Assembly: GCA_964540165.1 (NCBI GenBank)
Contig: CAZILU010000093.1
Coordinates: forward strand, 1 to 12,961
Direction of reading: 5' to 3'
From: Mariniphaga sp964540165
GTDB lineage: Bacteria > Bacteroidota > Bacteroidia > Bacteroidales > Prolixibacteraceae
Length of the DNA stretch: 12,961 bases
Below are positions 1 to 6,122 of the stretch, piece after piece. How positions within the stretch are numbered: position 1 is the first letter of the stretch; the number at the start of each line of letters is the position of its first letter. The notes beneath the pieces are model-generated. The model ran no database searches. It was not told the DNA's origin and was given only the letters and a program-made list of their open reading frames with translations. Made by a program: the position numbers and the translations under genes.

Positions 1-222
1 AATCGGCCGGATTGTACAGTCAACCGGTTTTTACTTTTTCGTTTTTCGAAATGACTGCCAAACCGTTGGTGGAATACCACCTTTAATGGATCACTTCTAA
101 TTACCGTTGAGCACAGACACCGGTTAATATCCCTCCGTAAATTTTACGTCTCATGGTTTTTCAGGGCAATTTAAACTTTTTTGCACCGGGATTTACATCC
201 GTGATATACAACCGTCTGCAAC
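1..222 (-). other. Untranslated or intergenic stretch at left edge, no convincing gene
   Basis: No ORF of credible length or composition is visible on either strand. Downstream of the minus-strand promoter box at 230-237, the minus strand could encode a structured leader for a gene beyond the left edge. It contains a 5-bp stem (68-72 with 77-81, loop AATA), a near-palindrome around 139-151 and a 17-codon ORF at 101-154 starting MRRKIYGG. I do not recognise a known riboswitch or leader here. The function is unknown. Confidence 0.4.
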
Positions 223-229
223 AGGGCCG

Positions 230-237
230 CAAAAGTA
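230..237 (-). promoter_or_regulatory. Bacteroides-type -7 promoter box (TACTTTTG), pointing left
   Basis: Read on the minus strand, the octamer is TACTTTTG, an exact fit to the TAnnTTTG -7 consensus of Bacteroidota. No TTTG is seen at the expected distance upstream, so only half the promoter is supported. It lies outside the acyl-CoA dehydrogenase unit, past that unit's terminator, and would start a transcript that leaves the window to the left. Confidence 0.45.
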
Positions 238-372
238 CAAAAGAATTGAGGTCCGCCGCTTTTACCCAATACAAAACAGATAAAATCAACCGAAAAATTA
301 ATATCCAATCACCCGGATGATCTTCCGGCTCCTTAAACCAACCCCGGGATTGCTGATGCAGGTAAAGATATA

Positions 373-406
373 AAAACAGAGGCTGTCTCCGCAAAGAGAC
401 AGCCTC
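373..406 (-). terminator. Rho-independent terminator of the etfB-etfA-acyl-CoA dehydrogenase unit
   Basis: A perfect 11-bp inverted repeat (379-389 GAGGCTGTCTC with 396-406 GAGACAGCCTC) encloses a 6-nt loop. On the minus strand it is followed by TGTTTTTA. It lies about 25 bp past the stop of the acyl-CoA dehydrogenase gene, exactly where the operon should end. Confidence 0.88.
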
Positions 407-430
407 ATTCAAATGGTTGGTATCTATTTT

Positions 431-2140
431 CTACAATTCATATTTGTACATCCCCAGGTCACTCAGCTCAGAAGCCCGGATGTATTCGGCATTTGATTTC
501 ACCTGGGCTTTGGCAAAGGTGATGTAGTTCTTGGCCGACCGCAGGAACGACTCATCGCGGTTGCTGTCGAGCAGCAGCAGATAGCTCATGATGATATGTC
601 CGGCCATCTCCACCATGCGACGTGCATGAAAATCGATGAACTCGTTATCGTCGGTGGCCAGCACCTTCTTCACTGCCTGTTCGAACTCGTCGGTCAGGAT
701 GATCAGCGACCGTTTCAGGTATTCCAGCTTGGGTGATACCGTCTCCGCCTCATACTCACGGATCTGCGCCAGGTAAGCACCGGTGGTGATGCCGCGGATG
801 GCGGCGACCACCTGCAGCTGGGTGGTTCCTTCATAGATGCTGGTGATGCGAGCATCGCGGTAGATCCGTTCCACGGGATAGTCCTTCATGAATCCCGATC
901 CCCCGTGGATCTGCACGGCGTCGTAAGCCAGCTGGTTGCAATACTCACTCGACATCCCCTTCACCAGCGGAGTGAAAAAGTCGGCCAGCTTCTGGTAATG
1001 CTTCATCTCATCGCGCTCCTCTTTGGTGAGCTGTCGCTCCTCGGCGATGCTCTGCCACGACTTATAGATATCCACAAAACGGGCGGTTTCATAGAGCAGC
1101 GTGCGGGAGGCATCCAGCTTGGCCTTCATCATCGAAAGCATCTCAAAAACCGCGGGGAAGCGGATGATCGCCTTTCCGAACTGCGTCCGTTCTTTGGCGT
1201 ACTCCATAGCTTCACGATAGGCCGCCTCACTCACGCCCACCGACTGGGCGGCGATGCCCAGGCGGGCGCCGTTCATCAGGGCCATCACATACTTGATAAG
1301 CCCCAGCTTCCGCGATCCCACCAGCTCGGCCGGTGCGTTGCGAAAGACCAGCTCGCAGGTGGGTGATCCGATGATCCCCATCTTATGCTCGATGCGACGT
1401 ACGGTGACGCCACCATGTTTCTTGTCATAGACAAACATCGACAGGCCGCGCCCGTCTTTTGTTCCCGGCTCGGAGCGCGCCAGCACAAGGGAGATATCGC
1501 CATCGCCGTTGGTAATGAAGCGCTTCACCCCGTTGAGAAGCCAGACATTCTTTTTCTCATCCCATGTGGCCTTGAGTTGCACCGCCTGCAGGTCAGACCC
1601 CGCATCGGGCTCAGTGAGGTCCATCGCCATGGTCTCTCCCTTACATACCCGTGGCAGAAAACGCTCTTTCTGATCTTCCGAGGCAAACTCGTTGAGGGTT
1701 TCGGCACAGTCCTGCAACCCCCAGATATTGACGAACCCGGCATCGGCACGCGACACGATATCCGCCGCCATGATATAGGGCACGATCGGGAAGTTCAGTC
1801 CCCCGTATTTATAGGGCATTGACATCCCCATCAATCCTGCCTGGTTCAGCGCCGTGATATTCTCCTGCGTACCGCGGGCATACACCACGTGGCCGTCGAC
1901 CACCTGCGGCCCTTCGGCATCAATGCTCTCAGCGTTGGGAGCGATGATATCGCCGCTCACTTCACCGACAATCTCCAGCACCCGGTCGTAGTTGTCCATC
2001 GCATCCTCATGATCGAGGGGTGCGAAGTCGAACGTCTCCTTGTGGGTAAAATCGCGCTCGCGCAGGCGAACGATCTTCTCCATCATCGGATGGTTCAAAT
2101 GAAATTTTAATTCGTTGTTGTCTCTATAAAAATTAGCCAT
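431..2140 (-). CDS. Acyl-CoA dehydrogenase, long form (569 aa)
   Basis: FAD-dependent acyl-CoA dehydrogenase: it catalyses alpha,beta-dehydrogenation of an acyl-CoA, or the reverse reduction of an enoyl-CoA, and exchanges electrons with ETF in the cytoplasm. Visible landmarks are an N-terminal helical domain (about 45-165), the FAD/substrate signature MAMDLTEPDAGSD at 171-183, FITNGDGD at 208-215, ERTQFGK at 317-323, QIHGGSGFMKDYP at 410-422 and IYEGTTQLQ at 435-443. Glu437 in that last motif is the expected catalytic base. The protein is about 190 residues longer than a typical 380-aa family member. The extra length is a charged insert around 355-385, an N-terminal extension, and a helical C-terminal tail from about 450. 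It is the last gene of the unit, 24 bp after etfA, so the encoded ETF is its likely redox partner. Substrate chain length cannot be read from the sequence. The start gives MANFYRDNNE and directly follows etfA. Confidence 0.95.
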   Translation of the reverse strand: MANFYRDNNELKFHLNHPMMEKIVRLRERDFTHKETFDFAPLDHEDAMDNYDRVLEIVGEVSGDIIAPNAESIDAEGPQVVDGHVVYARGTQENITALNQAGLMGMSMPYKYGGLNFPIVPYIMAADIVSRADAGFVNIWGLQDCAETLNEFASEDQKERFLPRVCKGETMAMDLTEPDAGSDLQAVQLKATWDEKKNVWLLNGVKRFITNGDGDISLVLARSEPGTKDGRGLSMFVYDKKHGGVTVRRIEHKMGIIGSPTCELVFRNAPAELVGSRKLGLIKYVMALMNGARLGIAAQSVGVSEAAYREAMEYAKERTQFGKAIIRFPAVFEMLSMMKAKLDASRTLLYETARFVDIYKSWQSIAEERQLTKEERDEMKHYQKLADFFTPLVKGMSSEYCNQLAYDAVQIHGGSGFMKDYPVERIYRDARITSIYEGTTQLQVVAAIRGITTGAYLAQIREYEAETVSPKLEYLKRSLIILTDEFEQAVKKVLATDDNEFIDFHARRMVEMAGHIIMSYLLLLDSNRDESFLRSAKNYITFAKAQVKSNAEYIRASELSDLGMYKYEL

Positions 2141-2164
2141 CTTACTGGATATTATTTTTCTGAA

Positions 2165-3184
2165 TTATTTCGTGTTCTTTTTATAGTACCGGATCATCCT
2201 GGGAATGACATCGGCGATATCGCCGGTGATCACATAGTCGGCAATCGCGTTGATCGGTGCTTCCGGATCGGTGTTGATAGCGATGATCTGGGCCGACTGC
2301 TCCATTCCGGCGCGGTGCTGTATCTGTCCGGAGATACCACAGGCGATGTATAGCTTGGGACGCACGGTAAGACCGGTCTGACCGATCTGCCGCTCGTGCT
2401 CGGCATAGCCGGCATCAACGGCCGCACGGGAGGCTCCCACCTCACCGCCCAGTACCTCTGCCAGTTCGTAGAGCAGCCGGAAGTTCTCCTTCGACCCTAC
2501 GCCATACCCTCCGGATACAACGATCGGTGCTCCTTTGATGTTGATCTTGCTCTTCTCCATGTGACGCTCGATGATCTCCACCACAAAATCGGCATCGCTG
2601 ACATAGCTCTTTACATCGAGTGAAACGATCTTTCCCTTGTATTTGGGATCAAGAATCTCCTTCTTCATCACCCCCTCGCGCACGGTAGCCATCTGGGGCC
2701 GGTGGTCGGGATTGATGATCGTAGCGATGATATTCCCGCCAAAGGCAGGACGGATCTGGTAAAGCAGGTTCTCGTAGTTGGTATCGGACTTCTTATCGTA
2801 GTGACTGCCGATCTCCAGGCTGGTGCAATCGGCGGTCAGTCCGCTGTGCAGGGCCGAGGAGACCCGCGGTCCCAGGTCACGGCCAATCGACGAAGCACCC
2901 ATCAGGGCGATCTGCGGCTTCTGCTCCCGGAACAGCTTCACCACAACAGAGGTGTGCGGGAGGGTCTGGTAGGGATAGAAACGCGGGTCATCGGCGATGT
3001 ACAAAGTATCGACACCGTAAGGGATCACCTGGTCGGCAATCCCGTCTAACTGATGCCCGATGGCGATAGCCTCCAGGTTGCATTTCAGCTGATTGGCGAG
3101 CGACCGTCCTTTCGTCAGCAGCTCCTGACTCACCTCGGCCACCCGGCCATCTTCTATTTCACAATAAACAAAAACATTATCCAT
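2165..3184 (-). CDS. etfA: Electron transfer flavoprotein alpha subunit
   Basis: Large ETF subunit. It binds the FAD that carries electrons between the acyl-CoA dehydrogenase and its acceptor. At 339 aa it has normal family length. The N-terminal half is the ETF alpha/beta domain shared with EtfB. The C-terminal FAD domain is clear: SGGYGVGSKENF at 224-235, GASRAAVDAG at 250-259, GQTG at 268-271, ACGISGQIQH at 281-290 and NTDPEAPI at 304-311. All expected FAD-contacting motifs are present. It sits 24 bp downstream of etfB and 24 bp upstream of the acyl-CoA dehydrogenase, all on the minus strand, so the three should be co-transcribed and form one module. The start MDNVFVYCEI matches how family members begin. 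Confidence 0.97.
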   Translation of the reverse strand: MDNVFVYCEIEDGRVAEVSQELLTKGRSLANQLKCNLEAIAIGHQLDGIADQVIPYGVDTLYIADDPRFYPYQTLPHTSVVVKLFREQKPQIALMGASSIGRDLGPRVSSALHSGLTADCTSLEIGSHYDKKSDTNYENLLYQIRPAFGGNIIATIINPDHRPQMATVREGVMKKEILDPKYKGKIVSLDVKSYVSDADFVVEIIERHMEKSKINIKGAPIVVSGGYGVGSKENFRLLYELAEVLGGEVGASRAAVDAGYAEHERQIGQTGLTVRPKLYIACGISGQIQHRAGMEQSAQIIAINTDPEAPINAIADYVITGDIADVIPRMIRYYKKNTK

Positions 3185-3208
3185 GGTTGTTCAATTTTTT
3201 TCTATTTA

Positions 3209-4084
3209 TTAGCCGATGGTGTGGCTCTTGATCAGTTCAATCATCATCGCTTCAATTTCGCCGTCGTCACCCGAGATCACCTTCGAGTCCTTGGCCTGCA
3301 GAACGACGCTCTCAATGGTCTTCACCTTCGTGGGCGAGCCGGTCAGCCCCAACTGGCCTTCCTCGGTCTCGATGTGGTTCACCGTCCACTCTGGAATATT
3401 CAGCTCCGGCCGCTCGTTGTAAAGGGAGGTGTAGTCCTCGTTCTCCTTCTGCAGCTCGGTAACGGTCTTGGCCCGTTTATACTTCATCAGCAGCATGGCA
3501 TTGCGCACGCGACAGTCGGGTGCCGAACCGTTGACCGTCATCACCAGCGGCAGCTTACCCTTCACCGTCTCCACCCCGCGGTCGAGGCGTCGTTTCATCA
3601 CGATGGTATCCTTCTTAAGCTCTGTGACCTCTTCCACGTAAGTTACCTGCAACCATCCCAGCTTCTCAGCCACCTGGGGGCCCACCTGGGCGGTGTCACC
3701 ATCGATCGCCTGGCGACCGGCAATGATCAGGTCAACATCCCCCATCTTCTTCAGTGCCTGCGCCAGCGTATAGGAGGTGGCCAGGGTATCGGAACCGGCA
3801 AAGGCCCTGTCGGTAAGCAGAATACCCCCATCGGCACCCCGGTAAAGCCCCTCACGGATGATCTCCGCAGCACGCCCCGGTCCCATGGTTAAGATCTTCA
3901 CCGTCGATCCCGGATACTGATCCTTGATGCGGAGCGCCTGCTCCAGAGCATTGAGGTCTTCCGGATTGAAGATGGCGGGCAGGACAGCCCGGTTGACGGT
4001 CCCGTCAGCCTTCATGGCATCCTTGCCTACGTTCCTGGTATCGGGAACCTGCTTGGCCAAAACAATAATGTTGTACGCTTTCAT
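3209..4084 (-). CDS. etfB: Electron transfer flavoprotein beta subunit, bifurcation-type signature
   Basis: Small ETF subunit, partner of the EtfA encoded 24 bp downstream. I place the start at 4084 (MKAYNIIVLAKQVPD, 291 aa) because ETF-beta proteins begin at this strand. The frame stays open to 4333, but those 83 extra codons are repeat-derived and unlike any ETF. Landmarks are KQVPDT at 11-16, NPEDLNALEQAL at 40-51, TMGPG at 66-70, LLTDRAFAGSDTLATSYTL at 89-107 and GRQAIDGDTAQVGP at 123-136. From family knowledge, the DGDTAQVGP segment resembles ETFs of the clostridial Bcd/EtfAB bifurcating group, which bind a second FAD, rather than the DDDCNQTGQ-like AMP site of mitochondrial ETF. That makes electron bifurcation or confurcation an inference, not a demonstrated property. 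It is transcribed from a promoter at 4374-4405. Confidence 0.96.
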   Translation of the reverse strand: MKAYNIIVLAKQVPDTRNVGKDAMKADGTVNRAVLPAIFNPEDLNALEQALRIKDQYPGSTVKILTMGPGRAAEIIREGLYRGADGGILLTDRAFAGSDTLATSYTLAQALKKMGDVDLIIAGRQAIDGDTAQVGPQVAEKLGWLQVTYVEEVTELKKDTIVMKRRLDRGVETVKGKLPLVMTVNGSAPDCRVRNAMLLMKYKRAKTVTELQKENEDYTSLYNERPELNIPEWTVNHIETEEGQLGLTGSPTKVKTIESVVLQAKDSKVISGDDGEIEAMMIELIKSHTIG

Positions 4085-4149
4085 ATTTTTTTCGTTATCT
4101 GTGATCATACTACGCTCTGGTACTCCTGTGGAAATTCTGCCTGCGATGA

Positions 4150-4370
4150 CCGAAGCCATCTCGTCTGATCCTCTGAAGAAGCCTTCCACCATGGCAGCCC
4201 TGCCTTCGACGGCTATGCCATCGCTTTTCATTCCACAACTTTTCAAAGGCGGCTCTGCCAACCGTAAAGCAGGCCATCGCTTTTCATTCTGCAACTTTTC
4301 AAAGGCGGCTCTGCCGTCCGTGAGGCAAACCATCGGGCGTTATAAACGCATCCCATCTTTTCAAAAATGG
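4150..4370. repeat. Degenerate 56-bp tandem repeat in the etfB leader
   Basis: Two adjacent 56-bp copies, 4217-4272 and 4273-4328, are identical at 49 of 56 positions by hand count. Both begin gccatcgcttttcatt and contain acttttcaaaggcggctctg. Weaker copies flank them on both sides: about 4150-4216 shares ggcagccctgcc and gccatc, and about 4329-4370 shares ccatcttttcaaaa. The array lies between the predicted etf transcription start and the etfB start codon, so it would be part of the mRNA leader. Because 56 is not a multiple of three, successive copies are read in different frames, which argues against a coding role. It may be a member of a dispersed genomic repeat family. Confidence 0.8.
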
Positions 4371-4373
4371 CAT

Positions 4374-4405
4374 CAAATATAGATATTGAACCCAAAGAAT
4401 TCAAA
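4374..4405 (-). promoter_or_regulatory. Promoter of the etfB-etfA-acyl-CoA dehydrogenase unit
   Basis: On the minus strand the -33 box is TTTG (4405-4402). After a 20-bp spacer comes the -7 box TATATTTG (4381-4374), an exact match to TAnnTTTG. Transcription should begin near 4367, giving a leader of about 280 nt that carries the 56-bp repeats before etfB. This is one of the best matches to the Bacteroidota promoter consensus in the window. Confidence 0.75.
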
Positions 4406-4434
4406 ATCTCATCACGAAGGTATTCCTGGTATCC

Positions 4435-4464
4435 GAAAATAAAAAGGGCCCTGCCAGACCCCTT
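4435..4464 (-). terminator. Possible terminator after the zinc-ribbon gene
   Basis: On the minus strand AAGGG (4464-4460) can pair with CCCTT (4448-4444) around an 11-nt loop, followed directly by the T-rich tract TTTTTATTTT. The stem is short, so the call rests on its position: it lies between the zinc-ribbon gene and the etf promoter, where a boundary is expected. The remaining intergenic sequence from 4465 to 4618 is AT-rich and shows nothing else I can name. Confidence 0.42.
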
Positions 4465-4618
4465 GTCTCAATCCGTTTTAGTGTAAAAGAGAGAGATAAC
4501 CCCTTTACTTCATTCACTTTAAAACAATTGAATTACCAATTCTAAAAATTTCAAAATAAATTTTCTTACAACCAGTAATTTAGAATAATTTTAAGTTAGG
4601 TAAACGCAAAAACACCCG

Positions 4619-4828
4619 CTATCCGGTCATAAAGTCCAGTATATTTTTTCCTGTACCCGACTTGCCAGCCCGGTAAAACTCGGTATAGCCGCATTTGGTG
4701 CAGGATACTGCATTGAATTCCCGGTTCTGGATATTAAAGTACCGGGTAAATCCGGCACCGGTGGTTCTGATCTTGTCAATCGATGCCGTCCGGTTTCCAC
4801 ACTTTGCGCATAAATAATTTGGTTTCAT
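4619..4828 (-). CDS. Small zinc-ribbon protein (YpzJ/DUF2082-like)
   Basis: A 69-aa predicted nucleic-acid-binding zinc-ribbon protein. Two CxxC knuckles, Cys7-Cys10 (CAKC) and Cys43-Cys46 (CTKC), should bind one zinc. Between them lie IRTTGAGFTRYFNIQN and FNAVSCTKCGYTEFY, hallmarks of the small bacterial family once called DUF2082 (Bacillus YpzJ-like). The C-terminus ends NILDFMTG, also typical. There is no signal peptide or membrane segment, so it is cytoplasmic. Its ATG overlaps the TGA of the ribbon-helix-helix gene upstream (sequence ATGA), implying translational coupling and fixed stoichiometry. The biological function of the family is not established. Co-occurrence with an SPFH membrane protein is the only clue here. 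Confidence 0.88.
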   Translation of the reverse strand: MKPNYLCAKCGNRTASIDKIRTTGAGFTRYFNIQNREFNAVSCTKCGYTEFYRAGKSGTGKNILDFMTG

Positions 4829-4986
4829 AAGGTATTTTTATTTAATCGTTTTGCCTGTTTTAATGCATTATAAATCAACCATTCCAATTGCCCGTTGATG
4901 CTTCTGAAATCATCCGATGCCCACTTCTCAAGGGCCTCCATTAACTCAGGATCAATCCGCAATGCAAATGTCTTTTTCTTCGCCAT
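4825..4986 (-). CDS. Arc-like ribbon-helix-helix protein, 53 aa
   Basis: Translating the minus strand from the ATG at 4986 gives a 53-residue protein: MAKKKTFALRIDPELMEALE, then KWASDDFRSINGQLEWLIYN, then ALKQAKRLNKNTL. The pattern is a basic N-terminus, a beta strand (KTFALRI, residues 5-11), helix A (PELMEALEKWASDD, 13-26) and helix B after FRSINGQ (LEWLIYNALKQAKR). This matches the Arc/MetJ ribbon-helix-helix fold, in which paired strands from a dimer enter the DNA major groove. Its stop TGA overlaps the start of the zinc-ribbon gene. The SPFH gene ends 71 bp upstream on the same strand. It could be a DNA-binding regulator, perhaps of its own operon, whose promoter carries a palindrome at 5944-5957. 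That link is inference. A toxin-antitoxin antitoxin role is less likely, since the neighbour is not toxin-like. Confidence 0.85.
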   Translation of the reverse strand: MAKKKTFALRIDPELMEALEKWASDDFRSINGQLEWLIYNALKQAKRLNKNTL

Positions 4987-5057
4987 AATCTATCTCTTTT
5001 CTCTACTCCTCCGGTGCCATCACCCGTTCAAATCTGAGGCATTCAGAACCACCCAGA

Positions 5058-5919
5058 CTATTGATACAACGTTCCGGCATTCACAATGGGCGTAGCATCT
5101 TTATCACCGCACAATACCACCATGAGGTTGCTCACCATGGTGGCTTTCTTATCTTCATCCAGATCAACGATCTGCTTTTTATTCAGCTCATCGAGTGCCA
5201 TCTCCACCATGCTGACCGCGCCCTCCACAATCTTAAACCGCGCAGCAACAATCGCTGTGGCCTGCTGCCGCTTCAACATCGCCTGGGCAATCTCCTGAGC
5301 ATAGGCAATGTAGTTGATCCGCGCCTCGATCACATGGATCCCGGCAATCTCTAACCGCTCTTTGATCTCCGCTTCCAACTGGTCGTTCACCTCCTCGGTG
5401 CTCTCCCGTAAAGTAACTTTGGCCGCCTCATCCTCGATGTTGTCGTACGGATACATTCCCGCCAGCTTGCGCAGGGCAGCTTCACTCTGAACCACCACAA
5501 AATGCTTATACTCATCGACACCAAAGGCGGCACGNNNNNNNNNNNNNNNNNNNNNNNTCAACCCTCCATACCAGCACAACACCGATCATAATCGGATTCC
5601 CCAGCTTATCGTTTACCTTAATAGGCTCACTGTCAAAATTCTGGGCACGAAGCGAAATCTTCTTCTTCGAGAAAAAGGGATTTACCCAATAGAAGCCATT
5701 GGTTTTGATCGTCCCTTTGTAAGCTCCAAAAAGCACCAAAACACAACTCTGGTTCGGATCGACCACCGTGAATCCCGGAAGGATCAGCAAAAACAACAAA
5801 GCCAGAAAGATGGAAGGCAAAACCATGCCCGTTATAAATCCAAAAAATATTACTACTGGAAGAATCAACTCAATAAAAACGAACAGATAACCCGATAATC
5901 CTGCATATAATTTTTCCAT
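5058..5919 (-). CDS. SPFH/band-7 domain membrane protein, interrupted by assembly gap
   Basis: A stomatin/prohibitin-like (SPFH) protein of roughly 280 aa. Members oligomerise on the inner membrane and organise membrane microdomains; the specific role of this one is unknown. The N-terminus MEKLYAGLSGYLFVFIELIL starts two hydrophobic segments (about 9-29 and 31-50). The band-7 domain follows: GFTVVDPNQSCVLVLFGAY, the FYWVNPFF segment, KVNDKLGNPIMIGVVLVWRV up to residue 120, then after the gap AAFGVDEYKHFVVVQSEAALR and EAEIKERLEIAGIHVIEARI. The C-terminal half is charged and helical. The 23 N at 5535-5557 split the gene into two frames. The gene is probably intact in the organism, because family alignment predicts only a few missing residues. 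It heads the unit with the RHH and zinc-ribbon genes. Confidence 0.92.
5535..5557. other. Assembly gap (23 N) inside the SPFH gene
   Basis: Twenty-three consecutive N. The coding frames on the two sides differ for this gap length. An intact gene needs a missing length of 3k+1 bases. The length shown is therefore probably an estimate, not a measurement. Confidence 0.98.
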
Positions 5920-5943
5920 AATTATGAATTTAGTTTGATATTA

Positions 5944-5957
5944 TTTTGATATCAAAA
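5944..5957. promoter_or_regulatory. 14-bp palindrome overlapping SPFH promoter, possible operator
   Basis: TTTTGATATCAAAA is a perfect 14-bp palindrome that covers most of the -7 box of the SPFH-unit promoter (5953-5960). The surrounding 40 bp contain further GATATT-like repeats. A dimeric regulator bound here would block transcription. The RHH protein encoded in the same unit is a candidate, by inference only. The region is very AT-rich, so chance remains possible. Confidence 0.4.
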
Positions 5958-5982
5958 ATACAATATTTTTATGATATTCAAT
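5953..5982 (-). promoter_or_regulatory. Promoter of the SPFH-RHH-zinc-ribbon unit
   Basis: On the minus strand ATTG (5982-5979), 18 bp, then TATTTTTG (5960-5953), which fits TAnnTTTG exactly. The upstream box matches only TTG and the spacer is slightly short. The predicted start near 5946 leaves a leader of about 27 nt before the SPFH ATG at 5919. Confidence 0.6.
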
Positions 5983-6020
5983 CTGCCAACTGGTTTTTTT
6001 TAAAATTCATGATCTCTTTT

Positions 6021-6052
6021 CTTGGTAAAAAGCAAAAGCGCTGCTATTTTTG
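6021..6052 (+). promoter_or_regulatory. Promoter of the NAL1-like peptidase gene
   Basis: CTTG at 6021-6024, a 20-bp spacer, then TATTTTTG at 6045-6052, an exact TAnnTTTG. The predicted start near 6059 gives a leader of about 64 nt to the ATG at 6123. It is divergent from the SPFH promoter about 40 bp away. Confidence 0.65.
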
Positions 6053-6122
6053 AGTCCCTGCAAGCTGCAGTCTTCGAAACACCCCTTCAGCATGCATATA
6101 CATTAACCCTAAAAACACACTC

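Noticed and set aside
161..412. 83-aa minus-strand ORF upstream of the left promoter box
   Set aside because: It begins inside the tail side of the terminator hairpin (379-406), runs through the promoter box at 230-237, and its composition resembles no family. Probably a chance ORF.
3053..3892. 279-aa plus-strand ORF opposite etfA and etfB
   Set aside because: It is antisense to two well-supported genes, has a His/Leu-rich composition typical of shadow frames, and has no family motif.
4217..4328. CRISPR-like repeat array
   Set aside because: The repeats are directly adjacent with no unique spacers, only two good copies exist, and no cas gene is present.
4085..4333. In-frame N-terminal extension of EtfB
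   Set aside because: The extension is encoded by 56-bp repeats that change frame from copy to copy, and ETF-beta proteins begin at MKAYNIIVLAKQ. The open frame is coincidental unless translation is shown.
4825..4986. RHH protein as antitoxin of a toxin-antitoxin pair
   Set aside because: The overlapping neighbour is a zinc-ribbon protein with clear YpzJ/DUF2082-type motifs, not a toxin family, and the upstream gene is an SPFH protein.
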